Shown: positions 35,440 to 44,828, counted from the first letter of the stretch. The stretch is 64,000 nt of DNA from Arthrobacter sp. M2012083 (GCF_000281065.1 NZ_AKKK01000009.1:62001-126000); one strand, 5' to 3'. Numbers and translations: made by a program. The notes: a model not told the origin generated them from the sequence alone.

Positions 35440-36168
35440 TTACTCCCCCACAGCGTCACTGATGCGGCGTCGGATGCCGTCAAAGTGCCGGTTGAGCAGT
35501 TCAGAAGCAGAAACCTTGTCGCCGGCAGCGACTGCTGCATAGATGCCGCGGTGCATCGCAGCGGTTTTCGCCAAGTCCTCGTTGCCCGGGCCAATCTCTA
35601 CGTGGATCTTCCGGTAGACCTTCCAAAAGACACCCATGAGGTTGATCAGGAGCTCGTTGTTGAGGGGCTCGAACAGCCTGCGGTGGAACTCGGCATCAGC
35701 GGCGACGAAGTTCTCGCCGGCGGCAGCCAGCTCTTCCATCTGCTTCACGGCTTCTTCGATGGAGGTGAGCTGCTCTTGGGTCATGACATCCATGGAGGAA
35801 CCAATCAGCCCGGATTCGAGCGCCTGGCGCACATCCACCAGCTGCAAAGCTTCGAGTCCCTGATGGCGCAGCGAAAGCCGGCCGCGGAACGTCAGGCCGT
35901 CCGCGAGGGCGTCAAAGTTGCTCGGTGCCACAAACATGCCGAAGCCATGCCGGATCTCAATGACACCCAAGGCTTGAAGCACTTTGAGGGATTCGCGGAG
36001 GGTGTTTCGCCCTACGCCAAGCGCGGCAGAGAGCTCACTTTCGGTCGGCAACGGGTCGCCTGCCTCAAGCTCCCGCTCAAGGATCAGTTCCATAATGTCC
36101 GACTGCAAGGCGCGCAGCCGGGCCTGCGCGCTGAACCGCGCCTGCGGAACCACACCGGAAGTTGTCAT
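35440..36168 (-). CDS. nanR: FadR/GntR family regulator, likely sialic acid repressor NanR
   Basis: A 242-residue GntR regulator with an N-terminal winged helix (about 15-80; 'GDPLPTESELSAALGVGRNT', 'LRESLKVLQALGVIEIRHG') and a C-terminal FCD ligand domain (about 100-235; 'ADAEFHRRLFEPLNN', 'HRGIYAAVAAGD'). ATG 36168 has GGAGA six bases upstream. It is divergent from a sialic acid transport and breakdown operon, like NanR in Corynebacterium glutamicum, and probably represses that operon. Inducer unknown here. Confidence 0.9.
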   Translation of the reverse strand: MTTSGVVPQARFSAQARLRALQSDIMELILERELEAGDPLPTESELSAALGVGRNTLRESLKVLQALGVIEIRHGFGMFVAPSNFDALADGLTFRGRLSLRHQGLEALQLVDVRQALESGLIGSSMDVMTQEQLTSIEEAVKQMEELAAAGENFVAADAEFHRRLFEPLNNELLINLMGVFWKVYRKIHVEIGPGNEDLAKTAAMHRGIYAAVAAGDKVSASELLNRHFDGIRRRISDAVGE

Positions 36169-36292
36169 GGCTTCTCCTTGCCGATGCACCTGCCCCGGGC
36201 TCCGGCGAAAGCCGGTTTGGGAAACATGTGCGGTGTTAATATTGAAGCGAGCCTAGTGCCCGCCCAAGAATGAGTGACTCGCAACATACAAT

Positions 36293-36301
36293 ATCGGATG
36301 T
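36293..36301. promoter_or_regulatory. Candidate NanR half-site
   Basis: ATCGGATGT, an exact match in inverted sense to the right arm of the repeat at 36455-36475. It lies 125 bp before the nanR start and may allow autoregulation. The 36190-36506 gap holds this site, the operon promoter and operator, and nothing else recognised. Confidence 0.4.
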
Positions 36302-36412
36302 CCCACCTCCCCGATAGCTAACAGCCGGGAATTCCCCGAGATTTCCCCCACGGACCGGCCGCAGCCGGCAATTCCTCAGACTCACGGTCTCCAAGCAAGC
36401 GTCATTTCTCAC

Positions 36413-36442
36413 TTGACGTTCCGTTGTGACCGCCCTTACAGT
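36413..36442 (+). promoter_or_regulatory. Predicted promoter of the sialic acid operon
   Basis: TTGACG (36413-36418), 18-bp spacer, TACAGT (36437-36442). The expected start point near 36449 lies just before the inverted repeat at 36455. Confidence 0.6.
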
Positions 36443-36454
36443 TTCACTACGAGC

Positions 36455-36475
36455 ATCGGACGTCCTACATCCGAT
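36455..36475. promoter_or_regulatory. Candidate NanR operator
   Basis: ATCGGACGT (36455-36463), spacer CCT, ACATCCGAT (36467-36475): a 9-3-9 inverted repeat with one mismatch, placed just after the predicted transcription start. A repressor bound here would block elongation. Confidence 0.6.
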
Positions 36476-36506
36476 AACCCACGAAATGCGAATGGTGAGG
36501 CACCTT

Positions 36507-38129
36507 ATGAGCAAGACGATCCAAAGCCTGCCGCTGGTCAACGACGCCAGCCGCCGGAACTTCCTGAAGCTAAGCGGCGCAGTTGGTGCAGCAGCCGCCT
36601 TCACGGCAACCCTCTCCGCGTGCGGCGGCGCTGCCAGCACCACTACCGGGTCAACTGCCAACACCGCGGCCGTCAATAAGGACCTCATCATTGAGGCAGG
36701 CATCTCCTACGCACTGTCCACCGGTTTCGATCCCCTGAGTTCGTCCGGAGCCACACCGATGGCAGCGAACCTGCACATCTTCGAAGGCCTCATTGAACTC
36801 CACCCGGCCACGCGTCAGCCCTACAACGCCCTGGCAGCTACGGATCCCATAAAGGTCAACGACACCACCTACCGGGTGACCATCCGCGACGGTGCCAAGT
36901 TCCACGACGGCTCCCCCGTCACCACCGAAGACGTCGCTTTCTCCTTCACGCGCGTCATGGATCCGGCGAACAAGTCACTGTTCTCCCAGTTCATTCCCTT
37001 CATCCAGGACGTCAAGCCGCTCGATGCCAAGACAGTGGAGTTCACGCTCAAGTACGCTTTCCCCGGCTTCGGACCGCGCATCTCCGTAGTGAAGATTGTC
37101 CCCAAAGCACTCGCCACCGATCTAAAAGCCTTCGACGCCGCACCCGTTGGCTCCGGCCCTTACAAGCTTGTCTCAGCGGTCAAGGACGACAAGATCGTCT
37201 TCGAAGCATTTGCCGATTACAACGGTCCCAAACCTGCACTGGCCAAGGGCATGACCTGGCTGCTGCTCTCGGACGCCGCAGCCCGCGTTACCGCAGTCCA
37301 ATCCGGCCGCGTCCAAGCGATCGAAGACGTTCCCTACCTGGACGTCGACGGTCTGAAGTCCAAGGTCAAGGTTGAATCCGTCCAGTCCTTCGGGCTGTTG
37401 TTCCTCATGTTCAACTGCGCCAAGGCCCCGTTCGACAACAAGCTTGTCCGGCAGGCACTTCACTACGGCATGGACAAGGAATCCATCATCAAGAAGGCCC
37501 TGTTCGGCAACGCCAAGGCCGCGACTTCCTACTTCCAGGAAGGCCATCCGGACTACGTCAAGGCCAAGAACGTCTACGGTTTCGATACTTCCAAAGCCGA
37601 GGAACTGCTGAAGCAGGCGGGCGTCACCAACCTTGAGTTCGAGCTCCTCACCACGGACACCGCCTGGGTCAAGGACGTCGCCCCGTTGATCCTCGAATCC
37701 TGGAACAAGATCCCGGGCGTCAAGGTCACCGTCAAGAGCCTTCAGTCCGGCGCTTTGTACAGCGACCGCGTTGGCAAGGGCGACTTCTCCGTGGTGGCGG
37801 CACCGGGCGACCCCTCGGTGTTTGGCAACGATGCAGACCTTCTTCTGAGCTGGTTCTACTCGGGTGCGACCTGGATGGACAAGCGCGCCTTTTGGACCAC
37901 CCCGGAGCGCACCCGCCTGCAGGAACTCATGAACAAGGGCTCGCAGGCTTCCGGTGACGAGGCCAAGAAGATCGTCGGCGAAATCGTGGACATGGTCTCG
38001 GACGAAGTCCCGCTATATCCGGTCTTCCACCGCCAGTTGCCCAGCGCCTGGGACGAGAAGAAGCTCAACGGTTTCCAGCCCCTGCCCACCACCGGCCTGT
38101 CGTTCATCGACGTCGGACGAACTGCCTAA
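36507..38129 (+). CDS. ABC transporter substrate-binding lipoprotein, likely sialic acid (SiaE-like)
   Basis: A 540-residue family 5 extracellular solute-binding protein. The N-terminus has a twin-arginine motif '[10 protein letters not shown]' (Arg16-Arg17) and a lipobox 'LSAC' with Cys39, so it is probably a Tat-exported lipoprotein. The core shows the family pattern '[20 protein letters not shown]' and '[19 protein letters not shown]'. ATG 36507 has GTGAGG six bases upstream. Family 5 proteins usually bind peptides, but the following nan genes and the Corynebacterium SiaEFGI precedent point to sialic acid. A 61-bp palindrome separates it from the permease gene. Confidence 0.88.
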   Translation: MSKTIQSLPLVNDASRRNFLKLSGAVGAAAAFTATLSACGGAASTTTGSTANTAAVNKDLIIEAGISYALSTGFDPLSSSGATPMAANLHIFEGLIELHPATRQPYNALAATDPIKVNDTTYRVTIRDGAKFHDGSPVTTEDVAFSFTRVMDPANKSLFSQFIPFIQDVKPLDAKTVEFTLKYAFPGFGPRISVVKIVPKALATDLKAFDAAPVGSGPYKLVSAVKDDKIVFEAFADYNGPKPALAKGMTWLLLSDAAARVTAVQSGRVQAIEDVPYLDVDGLKSKVKVESVQSFGLLFLMFNCAKAPFDNKLVRQALHYGMDKESIIKKALFGNAKAATSYFQEGHPDYVKAKNVYGFDTSKAEELLKQAGVTNLEFELLTTDTAWVKDVAPLILESWNKIPGVKVTVKSLQSGALYSDRVGKGDFSVVAAPGDPSVFGNDADLLLSWFYSGATWMDKRAFWTTPERTRLQELMNKGSQASGDEAKKIVGEIVDMVSDEVPLYPVFHRQLPSAWDEKKLNGFQPLPTTGLSFIDVGRTA

Positions 38130-38140
38130 GCACCCTTCGA

Positions 38141-38201
38141 GTTGTGAGGCCTGCTCTGCGGCCTGAATCCCTCAAATAGCCCGCAGAGCAGGCCCCGCAA
38201 C
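38141..38201. repeat. 61-bp palindromic element, copy 1
   Basis: An imperfect palindrome whose 21-base left arm pairs with the right arm with two mismatches; core GGCCTGCTCTGCGG is matched exactly by CCGCAGAGCAGGCC. It starts 11 nt after the binding-protein stop and ends 29 nt before the permease start, inside the operon. It could protect or terminate the upstream mRNA. Confidence 0.85.
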
Positions 38202-38230
38202 CAGCAGCACCCAACCAACCGGAGAACAAA

Positions 38231-39187
38231 TTGGTCACGATATTGCGTCTGCTTGGCCGCAGACTTGCAGCATTGCCATTGATGATCCTGGGCATCACGT
38301 TGCTCGTCTTCCTCGTCCTGCAGGCCGCTCCCGGCGACCAGGCAAGCTCGGCCCTCGGCGACGGTGCCAGTGAAGAAGCGAAGCAACAGTACCGCCAGGA
38401 AAATGGCCTCAACGATTCCCTGGTCTTGCAGTACTTCCGATTCCTCGGCAAGCTCCTGCAGTTCGACCTCGGCGTCACTACCCCGCCGGCCAAGTCGGTG
38501 GCTTCCATGATTGGCTCGGCGTTCCCCCTGACGTTGCAGCTCACCTTCCTGGGAGTCCTCATCGCGATAGTGCTCTCGCTCGCGTTCGGCATCCTCGGCG
38601 CCCTCTACCGCGACAAGTGGCAGGACCAGTTGGTCCGGGTCTTCTCCATAGCCGCGATCGCCACGCCGTCGTTTTGGCTGGGCATCCTCCTCATCCAGTG
38701 GTTCGCTCTCGGAGCCAACCCGATGTTCCCCTCAGGCGGAATTGCGACGCCGGAGTCCGGCTTCGGCGGTTGGCTCAATTCGATGGCCCTCCCGGCTTTG
38801 GCGCTCGGCATCCCTGTGTCAGCGTCGCTGATCCGCGTGGTCCGTACCTCCATGGTTGAAGAGCTGGACCGCGACTATGTCCGCACCGCTATCGGGAACG
38901 GCGTCCCCTACCGCGAAGTGGTTTCAAAGAATGTCCTCCGCAACGCGCTCGTCACCCCGGTGACCGTGCTAGGACTCCGCGTGGGCTACTTGCTGGGTGG
39001 CGCCGTCGTGATTGAAATGATCTTTGCCCTGCCCGGCATGGGCCAGCTGATCCTCAACGGCATCACCAACCTGGACGTCAACCTGGTCCAGGGTGTGGTG
39101 CTCACCATCTCCGTCACCTTCGTTCTGGTGAACATCGTGGTGGACCTTCTCTACCTGCTCATCAACCCCCGAATCAGGACGGTATAG
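38231..39187 (+). CDS. ABC transporter permease (DppB type), likely sialic acid (SiaF-like)
   Basis: A 318-residue inner-membrane permease with six hydrophobic segments; the first is 'LAALPLMILGITLLVFLVLQ'. The cytoplasmic EAA-like loop is 'RDYVRTAIGNGVPYREVVSK'. The start is TTG 38231 with GGAGA seven bases upstream. It follows a palindromic element and precedes the permease-ATPase fusion gene by three bases. Part of the same importer as its neighbours. Confidence 0.92.
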   Translation: MVTILRLLGRRLAALPLMILGITLLVFLVLQAAPGDQASSALGDGASEEAKQQYRQENGLNDSLVLQYFRFLGKLLQFDLGVTTPPAKSVASMIGSAFPLTLQLTFLGVLIAIVLSLAFGILGALYRDKWQDQLVRVFSIAAIATPSFWLGILLIQWFALGANPMFPSGGIATPESGFGGWLNSMALPALALGIPVSASLIRVVRTSMVEELDRDYVRTAIGNGVPYREVVSKNVLRNALVTPVTVLGLRVGYLLGGAVVIEMIFALPGMGQLILNGITNLDVNLVQGVVLTISVTFVLVNIVVDLLYLLINPRIRTV

Positions 39188-39190
39188 CTC

Positions 39191-41302
39191 ATGCGCAGCA
39201 AGCTCGCAGAACGGCTAAGTGCCCCGGGCATTCGTTTCAAGGCCCTGCCCTGGGGCTCCCGCATCGCCCTGCTCTTCCTCATCATGATTGTCCTGGCGGC
39301 CATCTTCGCACCGGTCATCGCCCCGCACGATCCGCTGGAGACCTTCATTCCGGCCACGCCCCCTGGCGCTGAGCACTTCTTCGGCACCGACCGGCTGGGC
39401 CGCGACATCTTCTCGCGACTCCTCTTCGGTGCACAGTCGTCGCTCTTGATCGGCCTCGGCGCGGTTGCGCTGGCCATCCTTGCCGGCGCGCTCCTCGGTT
39501 CCTTTGCCGCGACGTCAAGCAAGTCCGTAAATGAGATCATCATGCGGCTCATGGACATCCTCATGGCATTCCCCGGCATCGCGTTGGCTGCCGTGTTGCT
39601 GGCCGCATTCGGCAACTCGGTTCCGACGATCATCATCGCGATCGCCATCATCTACACTCCCCAACTGGCACGCGTGGTCCGCGCCAACGTGCTGGCCCAG
39701 TACGGCGAAGACTACGTCCGTGCCGAACGCGTGATTGGTGCCGGCCGTTTCTACATCCTGGTCAAACACATCGTCCGTAACACCGCAGCTCCTGTGCTGG
39801 TGTTCGCCACGGTCATGGTTGCCGACGCCATCATCCTCGAAGCCTCGCTCTCTTTCCTGGGCGCCGGTGTTCAGGATCCTGCGCCATCGTGGGGCAACGT
39901 GATTTCCTACGGCCGCAACCTGGTCCTGTCCGGCGGTTGGTGGGCCACAACGTTCGCCGGTGTGACCATCCTGCTGACCGTACTGTCCCTGAACATCCTG
40001 GCCGAGGGCCTCACCGACGCCATGGTGAACCCGAAGCTGCGCCGGGCACCGGTGGTGAAGGACGACGACGGCTCCACCGCAGTCCTGGCCGTGGACACCG
40101 AGGTTGCAACGTCCGTAGCCCAGCCTTCCGTGGTTGAGGAACACGAGCTCGACGGCGTCCCCGGGGCTTCCGGCGCCACCGTCACTTCTGACGTCGGCAC
40201 TTCAGCCGTCCTCACTGATGTGAAGCTGGCCGCCGCCAACCCGCACCTCCTGTTAGACCGCGAACTGGAACTTCTGGCAGCCATCGAAGCTAAGCGCACC
40301 GACCGACTCCCGCAGGTATCTCCCGGTACCCGCAACGTTCTGGAAGTGAAGAACCTGTCCATCCGCTTCCCGGGCCGCTTCGGTGACATCGCGATCGTGG
40401 ACAACGTCTCCTTCACAGTCCGCGAAGGAGAAACCATGGGCTTGGTTGGCGAATCCGGCTGCGGTAAATCCATCACCTCCTTGGCTGTCATGGGCCTGCT
40501 GCCCAAGACCGCCCAGGTCACCGGCTCCATCAAGTTCGATGGCAAGGAACTTCTGGACGCGAAGACCCAGCACAGCAACCCCAAGGCCTACGAAGGCCTG
40601 CGCGGCGAACAAATTGCCATGGTCTACCAAGATGCGCTCAGCTCGCTGAATCCGTCCATGAAGATCAAGGACCAGATGGAGCAGCTCACCAAGCGCGGAG
40701 GCCGCAAGACTCCCGCCGAGCTGCTGGAAATGGTGAAGCTTGACCCCGTCCGGACGCTCGCCAGCTACCCGCACGAGCTCTCCGGAGGCCAGCGCCAGCG
40801 TGTGCTGATTGCCATGGCCTTGTCCCGTTCGCCAAAGATCGTTGTTGCCGACGAGCCCACCACTGCCCTGGATGTCACCGTCCAGAAGCAGGTAGTGGAT
40901 TTGCTCAACGAACTGCGTGAGCAGCTCGGGTTCGCCATGGTCTTCGTCAGCCACGACCTCGCCCTGGTGGCCTCGCTGGCGCACCGCATCACGGTCATGT
41001 ATGCCGGCCAAGTGGTGGAATCCGCACAGGCTTCCGAGCTCCTGCGAAACCCCAAGCACGAGTACACCCGCGGGCTGCTCGGTGCCGTCCTCTCCATCGA
41101 GGCCGACGCCATCCGCCTGCACCAGATCCCCGGCACCGTCCCCTCCCCACGGGACTTCGCCACGGGAGACCGGTTCGCCGCACGTTCGCTGCGCGCCGAC
41201 GCAGACCCGAAGCAGAAGCTGGTCCTCACCACCGTTGCCTCCGCAAACGGCGATGATGCCGACCACTACTGGGCCAGCCACTTGAAGGAGGACGCGAAAT
41301 GA
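39191..41302 (+). CDS. ABC transporter permease-ATPase fusion, likely sialic acid (SiaG-like)
   Basis: A 703-residue protein joining a DppC-type permease (about 1-285, six helices; EAA-like loop 'EDYVRAERVIGAGRFYILVK') to a DppD-type ATPase (about 380-700), with a variable Ala/Val/Thr linker (about 290-375). The ATPase has Walker A 'GESGCGKS' (about 418), signature 'LSGGQRQR' (about 529) and Walker B 'IVVADEPTTALD' (about 552). This fusion is the arrangement known for SatABCD and SiaEFGI sialic acid importers, which supports the assignment. Ends with an ATGA overlap into the next gene. Confidence 0.92.
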   Translation: MRSKLAERLSAPGIRFKALPWGSRIALLFLIMIVLAAIFAPVIAPHDPLETFIPATPPGAEHFFGTDRLGRDIFSRLLFGAQSSLLIGLGAVALAILAGALLGSFAATSSKSVNEIIMRLMDILMAFPGIALAAVLLAAFGNSVPTIIIAIAIIYTPQLARVVRANVLAQYGEDYVRAERVIGAGRFYILVKHIVRNTAAPVLVFATVMVADAIILEASLSFLGAGVQDPAPSWGNVISYGRNLVLSGGWWATTFAGVTILLTVLSLNILAEGLTDAMVNPKLRRAPVVKDDDGSTAVLAVDTEVATSVAQPSVVEEHELDGVPGASGATVTSDVGTSAVLTDVKLAAANPHLLLDRELELLAAIEAKRTDRLPQVSPGTRNVLEVKNLSIRFPGRFGDIAIVDNVSFTVREGETMGLVGESGCGKSITSLAVMGLLPKTAQVTGSIKFDGKELLDAKTQHSNPKAYEGLRGEQIAMVYQDALSSLNPSMKIKDQMEQLTKRGGRKTPAELLEMVKLDPVRTLASYPHELSGGQRQRVLIAMALSRSPKIVVADEPTTALDVTVQKQVVDLLNELREQLGFAMVFVSHDLALVASLAHRITVMYAGQVVESAQASELLRNPKHEYTRGLLGAVLSIEADAIRLHQIPGTVPSPRDFATGDRFAARSLRADADPKQKLVLTTVASANGDDADHYWASHLKEDAK

Positions 41303-42105
41303 GCGAATCAACCGGAAAGCCGGTCATCGAGCTCAAGGACGTCAAGGTCTACCACCACGCGCGGACCGGTGGCCTCTTCCGGCCGAACATCGTCAAAGCC
41401 GTGGATGGTGTGGACTTCACCATCAGCCGCGGCGAAACCGTGGGCATCGTCGGTGAGTCCGGCTGCGGCAAGTCCACACTCGCGTCTGTGCTCGTGGGAC
41501 TTCAGCCGCCGACGTCGGGCAAGGTTTTGTTCCACGGAAAGCCGGCCATCAAGCGGAACGCGGCCATGCGCAAGCAGTTCGGCCGCTCAGTCTCCGTGGT
41601 CTTCCAGGACCCGGCGACGGCGCTGAACCCGCGCATGACCATCCAGGACATCCTCACAGATCCGCTGCAGATCCACGGCATCGGCAACGCTTCCTCCCGC
41701 GCTGCCAAGGTCAAGGAACTGTTGGCGCTGGTGGGTTTGCCCCAATCGGCGGCCGAAGTGACGCCGTCGCAGGTTTCCGGCGGCCAGCGACAGCGTGTGG
41801 CGATCGCCCGCGCGTTGGCTTTGGACCCGGACATCATCGTGGCTGACGAGCCGACGTCGGCCCTGGACGTTTCCGTCCGCGCGCAGGTCCTGAACCTGCT
41901 GTCCGACCTGAAGACCCAGTTGAACCTGGGCATGGTGTTCATCTCTCACGACATCCAGACCGTCCGCTACGTCTCTGACCGCATCTGCGTCATGTACTTC
42001 GGCAAAATCGTCGAGCAAGGCACAGCCACCCAGGTCTTCGACAACCCCAGCAACGACTACACCAAGAAGCTGCTGGGCGCCGCGCCGAGCCTGCTCCACA
42101 TCTAG
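41299..42105 (+). CDS. ABC transporter ATPase, likely sialic acid (SiaI-like)
   Basis: A 268-residue DppF-type ATPase: Walker A 'GESGCGKST', signature '[15 protein letters not shown]', Walker B '[12 protein letters not shown]', and a His switch '[10 protein letters not shown]'. It pairs with the ATPase half of the preceding fusion to drive the importer. Translation is coupled by a four-base overlap. The short C-terminal extension typical of oligopeptide ATPases ends in '[17 protein letters not shown]'. Confidence 0.92.
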   Translation: MSESTGKPVIELKDVKVYHHARTGGLFRPNIVKAVDGVDFTISRGETVGIVGESGCGKSTLASVLVGLQPPTSGKVLFHGKPAIKRNAAMRKQFGRSVSVVFQDPATALNPRMTIQDILTDPLQIHGIGNASSRAAKVKELLALVGLPQSAAEVTPSQVSGGQRQRVAIARALALDPDIIVADEPTSALDVSVRAQVLNLLSDLKTQLNLGMVFISHDIQTVRYVSDRICVMYFGKIVEQGTATQVFDNPSNDYTKKLLGAAPSLLHI

Positions 42106-42142
42106 TTTTTCCCTTCACAAGCTACAAACAACGGAGAATTCT

Positions 42143-43060
42143 GTGTCCACTCAGTTCCAGGGCGTCATCCCCCCGGTCATCACCCCCCGCCACGCAGACG
42201 GCAGCATCGACACCGCGTCGCTGAAAAACGTCACCAAGCACCTGATCGACGGCGGTGTGTCCGGCCTTTTCGTCCTGGGCTCCTCCGGCGAAGTCCCCTA
42301 CCTGACCAACGACGAGCGTGAGCTGGTGGTCTCCACCATCGCCGATGCCAACGCCGGAGCTGTCCCGTTGATCGTGGGCGCCAACGAGCAAACCACCAAC
42401 CGCGTGATCGAAGAGGCCCGCAAGGTGGTTGACCTCGGTGCTGACGCGATCGTAGTCACCTCCATGTACTACGCGATCGGCAATGCCGCAGAGACCGAAA
42501 CGCACTTCCGCAGCATTCACGCCGCTATCGAGAAGCCGATCTTCGCCTACGACGTCCCGGTCCGCACGCACTTCAAGCTGCCCACCGACCTCCTGGTCCG
42601 CCTCGGCCGCGATGGCGTCATTGCCGGCGTCAAGGACTCCTCCGGCGACGACGTTTCTTTCCGCCAGCTGCTGCTCGCCGCTAAGGACATCCCAAACTTC
42701 GACATCTTCACCGGTCACGAAGTTGTGGTGGACGGCGCACTCCTGGGCGGCGCGCAGGGCGTTGTTCCGGGCCTTGGCAACGTCGATCCGGCCGGTTACC
42801 GCCGCCTGTTCGATGCCGCGAATGCCGGCGACTGGGCTCTCGCGGCAAGGGAGCAGGACCGCTTGGCGGACGTCTTCGAGATCGTGTACACCCCCAACGG
42901 TCGCGTCTCCGGTGGCGCCGCTGGTCTGGGTGCGTTCAAGACGGCACTGCAGGTGATGGGTGTCATCGAGTCCAACACCATGAGCTCGCCGATGCTTTCC
43001 TTGAACGATTCCGAGACTGCAGCGATTCGCGAAATCCTGGAGCGGAACGGGCTGGTCTAA
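42143..43060 (+). CDS. nanA: N-acetylneuraminate lyase (DHDPS/NAL family)
   Basis: A 305-residue TIM-barrel class I aldolase. The Schiff-base lysine is Lys164 in 'VIAGVKDSSGD', the catalytic tyrosine Tyr136 in 'IFAYDVP', and the carboxylate-binding loop is 'GSSGE' (46-50). It should split sialic acid to ManNAc and pyruvate. The family alone cannot separate it from dihydrodipicolinate synthase, but its place between a sialic acid type importer and nanK/nanE makes lyase the best call. GTG start with CGGAGA upstream. Confidence 0.85.
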   Translation: MSTQFQGVIPPVITPRHADGSIDTASLKNVTKHLIDGGVSGLFVLGSSGEVPYLTNDERELVVSTIADANAGAVPLIVGANEQTTNRVIEEARKVVDLGADAIVVTSMYYAIGNAAETETHFRSIHAAIEKPIFAYDVPVRTHFKLPTDLLVRLGRDGVIAGVKDSSGDDVSFRQLLLAAKDIPNFDIFTGHEVVVDGALLGGAQGVVPGLGNVDPAGYRRLFDAANAGDWALAAREQDRLADVFEIVYTPNGRVSGGAAGLGAFKTALQVMGVIESNTMSSPMLSLNDSETAAIREILERNGLV

Positions 43061-43065
43061 GCTTC

Positions 43066-44052
43066 ATGACCCACGTGATCGGCGTTGACCTCGGCGGCAC
43101 CAAGACTGCCGCCGGGGTTGTTTCCCCTGCAGGTGAAGTGCTCATGTCGGAGACCTTCCCGACGTTGAACCGGGCCGGTGGCGAAGCCATCCTCGACGCC
43201 ACCGCTGCGCTGATCGCGGGCTTGGTAGAGCGCGCTGCCGACGCCGGAATCTCGGTTTCCGGCGTCGGTATCGGCTCCGCCGGGGTCATCGACGCTTCTT
43301 CCGGGGCTGTCTTGTCTGCGACGGATGCGATTCATGATTGGGCCGGAACTGAGCTTGTTTCGGGCTTGTCCTCGCGGCTTTCGCTCGCTCCTTCGATGGT
43401 CCGTGCCGTCAACGACGTCCACGCCCACGCCCTCGGCGAAGCTTGGCTGGGCGCTGCTGCGGGATCCTCGAGTTCGCTCATGGTGGCCTTCGGGACCGGA
43501 GTCGGCGGCAGTTTCGTGCTGGATGGTTCCCCGGTTTTGGGTCACCGCTTTGTTGGCGGGCATGTGGGGCACTTTGCTTCTCCATACGCCGCTTTTGAAG
43601 GGTCGCCGCTGCCCTGCGTGTGTGGCGGTTCCGGGCACGTTGAGGCGATTGCTTCCGGCCCTGCCCTTTATGAGGCGTTCCTGCGGTTTGGGGGTTCTAC
43701 CCTGGATGCGGCGGACTCCCGGGGCGTGTTTGCGCTGGCGACTTCTGCAACTGACGGGCTCGACGGCGGTGCTGGCGCAGCCTTTGCGGACAGCCGCGCC
43801 GCCGCACTGCGTGCCATCGAGGTTGCGGCAGCAGCAGCGGGCCAAGCCGTGGGCGGACTCATCAATATCCTCGACCCCGAAACCGTGGTGATCTCCGGTG
43901 GCTTGGCCGACGCCGGCGAGCTCTGGTGGAAGCCCATGGAGTTCGCCTTGCGTCAGGAACTCCTGGCTCCGTTGGTTTCCGTGCCAGTTGTCCGGGCAAC
44001 TCTCGGCAACACCGCTGCCATTGTCGGCGCCGCAAAACTCGTCCTTAAGTAA
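43066..44052 (+). CDS. nanK: N-acetylmannosamine kinase (ROK family)
   Basis: A 328-residue ROK sugar kinase that should phosphorylate ManNAc at C6. Motifs: ATP-binding 'DLGGTKT' (8-14), catalytic Asp117 in 'VNDVHAHA', and 'GGHVGH' (164-169). The first His of that motif replaces the Glu of most ROK kinases, as in E. coli NanK, which supports ManNAc specificity. The zinc motif is 'CVCGGSGHVE': Cys184, Cys186, and His191 where a third Cys is usual. It begins five bases after nanA and ends 10 bases before nanE. Confidence 0.9.
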   Translation: MTHVIGVDLGGTKTAAGVVSPAGEVLMSETFPTLNRAGGEAILDATAALIAGLVERAADAGISVSGVGIGSAGVIDASSGAVLSATDAIHDWAGTELVSGLSSRLSLAPSMVRAVNDVHAHALGEAWLGAAAGSSSSLMVAFGTGVGGSFVLDGSPVLGHRFVGGHVGHFASPYAAFEGSPLPCVCGGSGHVEAIASGPALYEAFLRFGGSTLDAADSRGVFALATSATDGLDGGAGAAFADSRAAALRAIEVAAAAAGQAVGGLINILDPETVVISGGLADAGELWWKPMEFALRQELLAPLVSVPVVRATLGNTAAIVGAAKLVLK

Positions 44053-44062
44053 GGGAGACATC

Positions 44063-44749
44063 ATGATTCTCACCCCCGAAGGCCTCGAAGCGTTACGCTC
44101 CCAGTTGATCGTCTCTTGCCAGGCCTATCCCGGGGAGCCCATGCGCGATCCCCGGACAACCGCCCAAGTGGCCGCGTCAGCGGTCATTGGCGGGGCTGCG
44201 GCGATCCGCGTCCAAGGGTTGGCCGACGTGCAGTTCACGCGCACCGCCGTCGAGGTTCCTGTCATTGGCCTCTGGAAGGACGGCCACGACGGCGTCTTCA
44301 TCACCCCCACGCTCTGTCATGCTTTGGCCGTCGCGAATGCCGGCGCGCATGTTGTAGCGATCGATGGAACGCGGCGTGCCCGCCCGGATGGGCTTACCCT
44401 GACTGCGACCGTGGCCGGAATTCACGCGGAATCGCACGCTTTGGTCATGGCTGATTGTGGCTCGTTCGATGACGCCTTGGCAGCCGTGGAGGCCGGAGCT
44501 GACCTCATTGGCACCACATTGTCCGGTTACACCGGCGAGCGCCCCAAGACGGAGGGCCCGGACTTGCCGCTCTTGGAGCAGATCGCTTCCGCTGAGTTGG
44601 GTAAGCCGCTCATAGCGGAAGGCCGCATCCATACCCCGGCCCAAGCGCGGCAAGCCCTCGACGCCGGCGCCTTTGCTGTGGTGGTGGGCACCGCCATCAC
44701 CCACCCGGCCAGCATCACCGGCTGGTTCAAGGGCGCGATGCACGCCTAG
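44063..44749 (+). CDS. nanE: N-acetylmannosamine-6-phosphate 2-epimerase
   Basis: A 228-residue TIM-barrel NanE that converts ManNAc-6-P to GlcNAc-6-P. The typical start 'LRSQLIVSCQAYPGEPM', the substrate strand 'VPVIGLWKDGHDGVFITPT', 'VVAIDGTRRARPDG' and 'DLIGTTLSGYT' are all present, with a C-terminal 'LIAEGRIHTPAQARQAL' phosphate loop. ATG 44063 has AAGGGAGA upstream. Last gene of the cluster. NagA and NagB, needed to finish the pathway, are not in the window. Confidence 0.95.
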   Translation: MILTPEGLEALRSQLIVSCQAYPGEPMRDPRTTAQVAASAVIGGAAAIRVQGLADVQFTRTAVEVPVIGLWKDGHDGVFITPTLCHALAVANAGAHVVAIDGTRRARPDGLTLTATVAGIHAESHALVMADCGSFDDALAAVEAGADLIGTTLSGYTGERPKTEGPDLPLLEQIASAELGKPLIAEGRIHTPAQARQALDAGAFAVVVGTAITHPASITGWFKGAMHA

Positions 44750-44755
44750 CCACGC

Positions 44756-44816
44756 GTTGCGGGGCCCGCTCTGCACCCTAAAACCCACGCAAACCCTGCA
44801 AAACGGGCCTCACAAC
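44756..44816. repeat. 61-bp palindromic element, copy 2
   Basis: Starts six bases after the nanE stop. Left arm begins GTTGCGGGGCCCGCTCTGCA; right end TGCAAAACGGGCCTCACAAC pairs with it with four mismatches. First of a tandem pair with period 73 bp. Confidence 0.85.
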
Positions 44817-44828
44817 AAAGGGGCACAA

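Noticed and set aside
43057-44073. A 338-codon minus-strand frame
   Set aside because: Antisense to the ROK kinase gene with intact motifs.
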